Source of the DNA: Sistotremastrum niveocremeum HHB9708
Taxonomy: Eukaryota; Basidiomycota; Agaricomycetes; Sistotremastrales; Sistotremastraceae
Assembly (NCBI GenBank): GCA_001630475.1
Contig: KV419399.1
Span: 394,552-458,551 of the forward strand
Direction: 5' to 3'
Length of the DNA stretch: 64,000 nucleotides
Part shown: positions 62,354 through 64,000 of the stretch, piece after piece
Layout: each line of letters begins with the position of its first letter
Numbering within the stretch: position 1 is the stretch's first letter
The notes under the pieces: generated by a model
What the model saw: the letters and a program-made list of their open reading frames with translations, nothing else
What the model was told of the DNA's origin: nothing
The model's database searches: none
Made by a program: the position numbers and the translations under genes

Positions 62354-64000
62354 CACGGGGGGAGGGGGGGTTATCTTCGGTAGGCCAAAAAGCAACGACG
62401 GTGAGGTAGACCCAGAGAGGCTCGTGATGTGGGGAAACGCAGTGCCATAATATATGCATCGTAGCGTGCCAAGAGGGATGGGGGTTGGCCATCTAGTCGG
62501 GTGAACATGGCGTCAGAATATGGCTGGATGCAAAATAAAGCCATACCATCATTGCTCAAGATCAAGGCAGATTGCACGGCATGCCTTCGGCAAGGCGTTG
62601 AAGCCATGCACGATAGAACGAAATAGGCAATCATATGAGTTGATCTTCCTTTGAATATGTTGCAAGATACTCATGCGACCATACTCTTTGTGAGGGAGAT
62701 AGGAGATATATCCGACTTCAGCACATCAGTCCATAGATGATATGTTGTGGCTAGCACTTACGACACACGCGACGGCTGAGCGAATTCCTTGAGATTTTAG
62801 TTGAACTAACCGCATTACTTGGAGAATAGAGGGGACAGGGTGTTCGGAGCTAAAGGCACGCCGCTAACGAAGAATGATGAAAACCTCAGGAGGAAATTCT
62901 GAGCCCAGGAATATATTGCATGTCGCTTATCCAGGACGTGATCGGACAAGCGTCGATCGGTTGACATCCTGGATCTTCTATAGTGTCAACGGGAGCGTCG
63001 GGGAGAGACTTAGAGGGCGGCGTGACGGATCGGACAAGTGATTGGCGGGAATATGCCAGCAGACGATGAACGAATGGCGACGGGCCTCGATGAAAAGGTT
63101 GTCAGGTGGAGCCGAATGAGACGGGTTGGCTTGAGCGATCGTCTGAAGAGAAAACAGGGTCTAAATAAGAGGAAGCGAGGCGACCGGCCTGCGGCTGTTC
63201 ACCTGTGTTCAGACTGGCGTATATTCGAGGTTGGGATGAGGCCATAACGGATGGGACGGGCTTGGATGATGGCGAAAGACGGAGCCTAAAGTCGATATCA
63301 TGAAGAGTCATGTGAGGCGATCAATTGGTCAGACGATATCTGGCTGGTGGATGCACTATGAGGCCAGTCGGCAGATATTGTAACCAAGAGCTGGGGGAAA
63401 ACAAAGTTCTGGGGTTGGTTTAGTGGTATTTGCTCAGTAGCCGGGGGCGCTAATGGGTTAATGAAGGTCACCTCCCAACATTCATGCCAGTGCGAACATA
63501 TGCCTCCTTCCTCACATTCTGGCTCTCGTAGCCCTCAGCATGCATTCAAGCGAGTGTTCGTAGGCCGAGTGTTGAAGGAGGCAACAAGATTCTTAGAGAT
63601 AGGGTACCGTGATCCAGATAGACCCTTTTTTCGCCAGAATTCAGAATAAAAAACAGACAAGCCATGATTGACTGTTGGCTATCAGTCGAGGGCCTTGTGG
63701 GTGCCAGTAATTCGCTTTTGAGGACAGTGACTGATAGAGACTAGACCTCGACGTCCAGGACGTCGCGCTCCAAAATATTCCTTTTCAATGACTGGCATTC
63801 CCTGCCTCTGCGACATAGAATCAGTTCCCAGGAAAAAGGAACATCGCCGCATTCAATCACTCGGGTGGTCATGTGGAGACGCTTCTTCAGGAATCTTCCG
63901 ATGAGTGAGTCTGCATCTCAATGTGCCGTCTCCATAAATCTGAATCTTTGGACGAAGGCTAAAGTTGTAAACCGCCTCTGCGTATATACGAGAGGACCGA
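62354..64000. other. Gene-poor right edge
   Basis: About 1.6 kb. Short frames only (for example minus 63311-63102, 69 codons, and plus 63461-63649). There is no domain or motif that I can support. An exon of a gene outside the window could lie here unseen. Confidence 0.35.

Overview
The window reads as nuclear DNA of a mushroom-forming basidiomycete (Agaricomycetes). The coding genes are cut by many short introns of about 43-90 nt. Three lineage markers support this: basidiomycete-style F-box proteins, single-pass membrane proteins with Ser/Thr/Asn-rich ectodomains, and an uncharacterised family (48858-50055) that I know only from Agaricomycetes. Exon borders were placed by hand from splice motifs, reading phase and family similarity. 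Nearly all models sum to a whole number of codons, which is a useful internal check, but no transcript data were available.

Layout. 1-6.6 kb: a short-chain dehydrogenase (minus, running off the left edge, with a 4-kb intron) shares a promoter with a zinc-dependent polyol-type dehydrogenase (plus). 6.6-13.4 kb: no recognisable gene. 13.4-28.1 kb: a dense block with signal peptidase subunit SPC2, an F-box protein, a p24/GOLD cargo receptor, an SRRM1-like PWI/RS splicing factor, an inverted paralog of the F-box protein, an unrelated F-box/LRR-type protein, an SLC45/sucrose-type transporter and a single-pass membrane protein. 28.1-37.3 kb: mostly empty, with a small Arg-rich gene (30.7 kb) and the first helix-loop-helix-like gene (34.2 kb). 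37.3-47.1 kb: dienelactone hydrolase, two lectin-like-ectodomain membrane proteins and malic enzyme. 47.5-51.9 kb: two more helix-loop-helix-like genes around the Agaricomycetes-specific gene. 51.9-56.4 kb: empty. 56.4-62.4 kb: GH25 lysozyme, a DUF1857 protein, a HAD phosphatase and a fourth helix-loop-helix-like gene. 62.4-64 kb: nothing recognised.

Two signals stand out. First, four small genes (34.2, 47.5, 51.0 and 61.2 kb), interleaved with unrelated genes, share a five-exon plan, a phase-2 fourth intron at the end of a basic-helix-loop-helix-like segment, and a charged or coiled-coil tail. They are so diverged that each looks like an orphan on its own, and I read them as a rapidly evolving local family of putative DNA-binding or dimerising proteins. 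Second, the gene structures are extreme: a 5-nt microexon (39257-39261), an 8-nt microexon (57024-57031), a 17-nt and a 19-nt exon, two apparent GC-AG introns, and a 4,053-nt intron in a genome whose other introns are about 50 nt.

No rRNA, tRNA, CRISPR array, intact transposon or virus-derived element was recognised.
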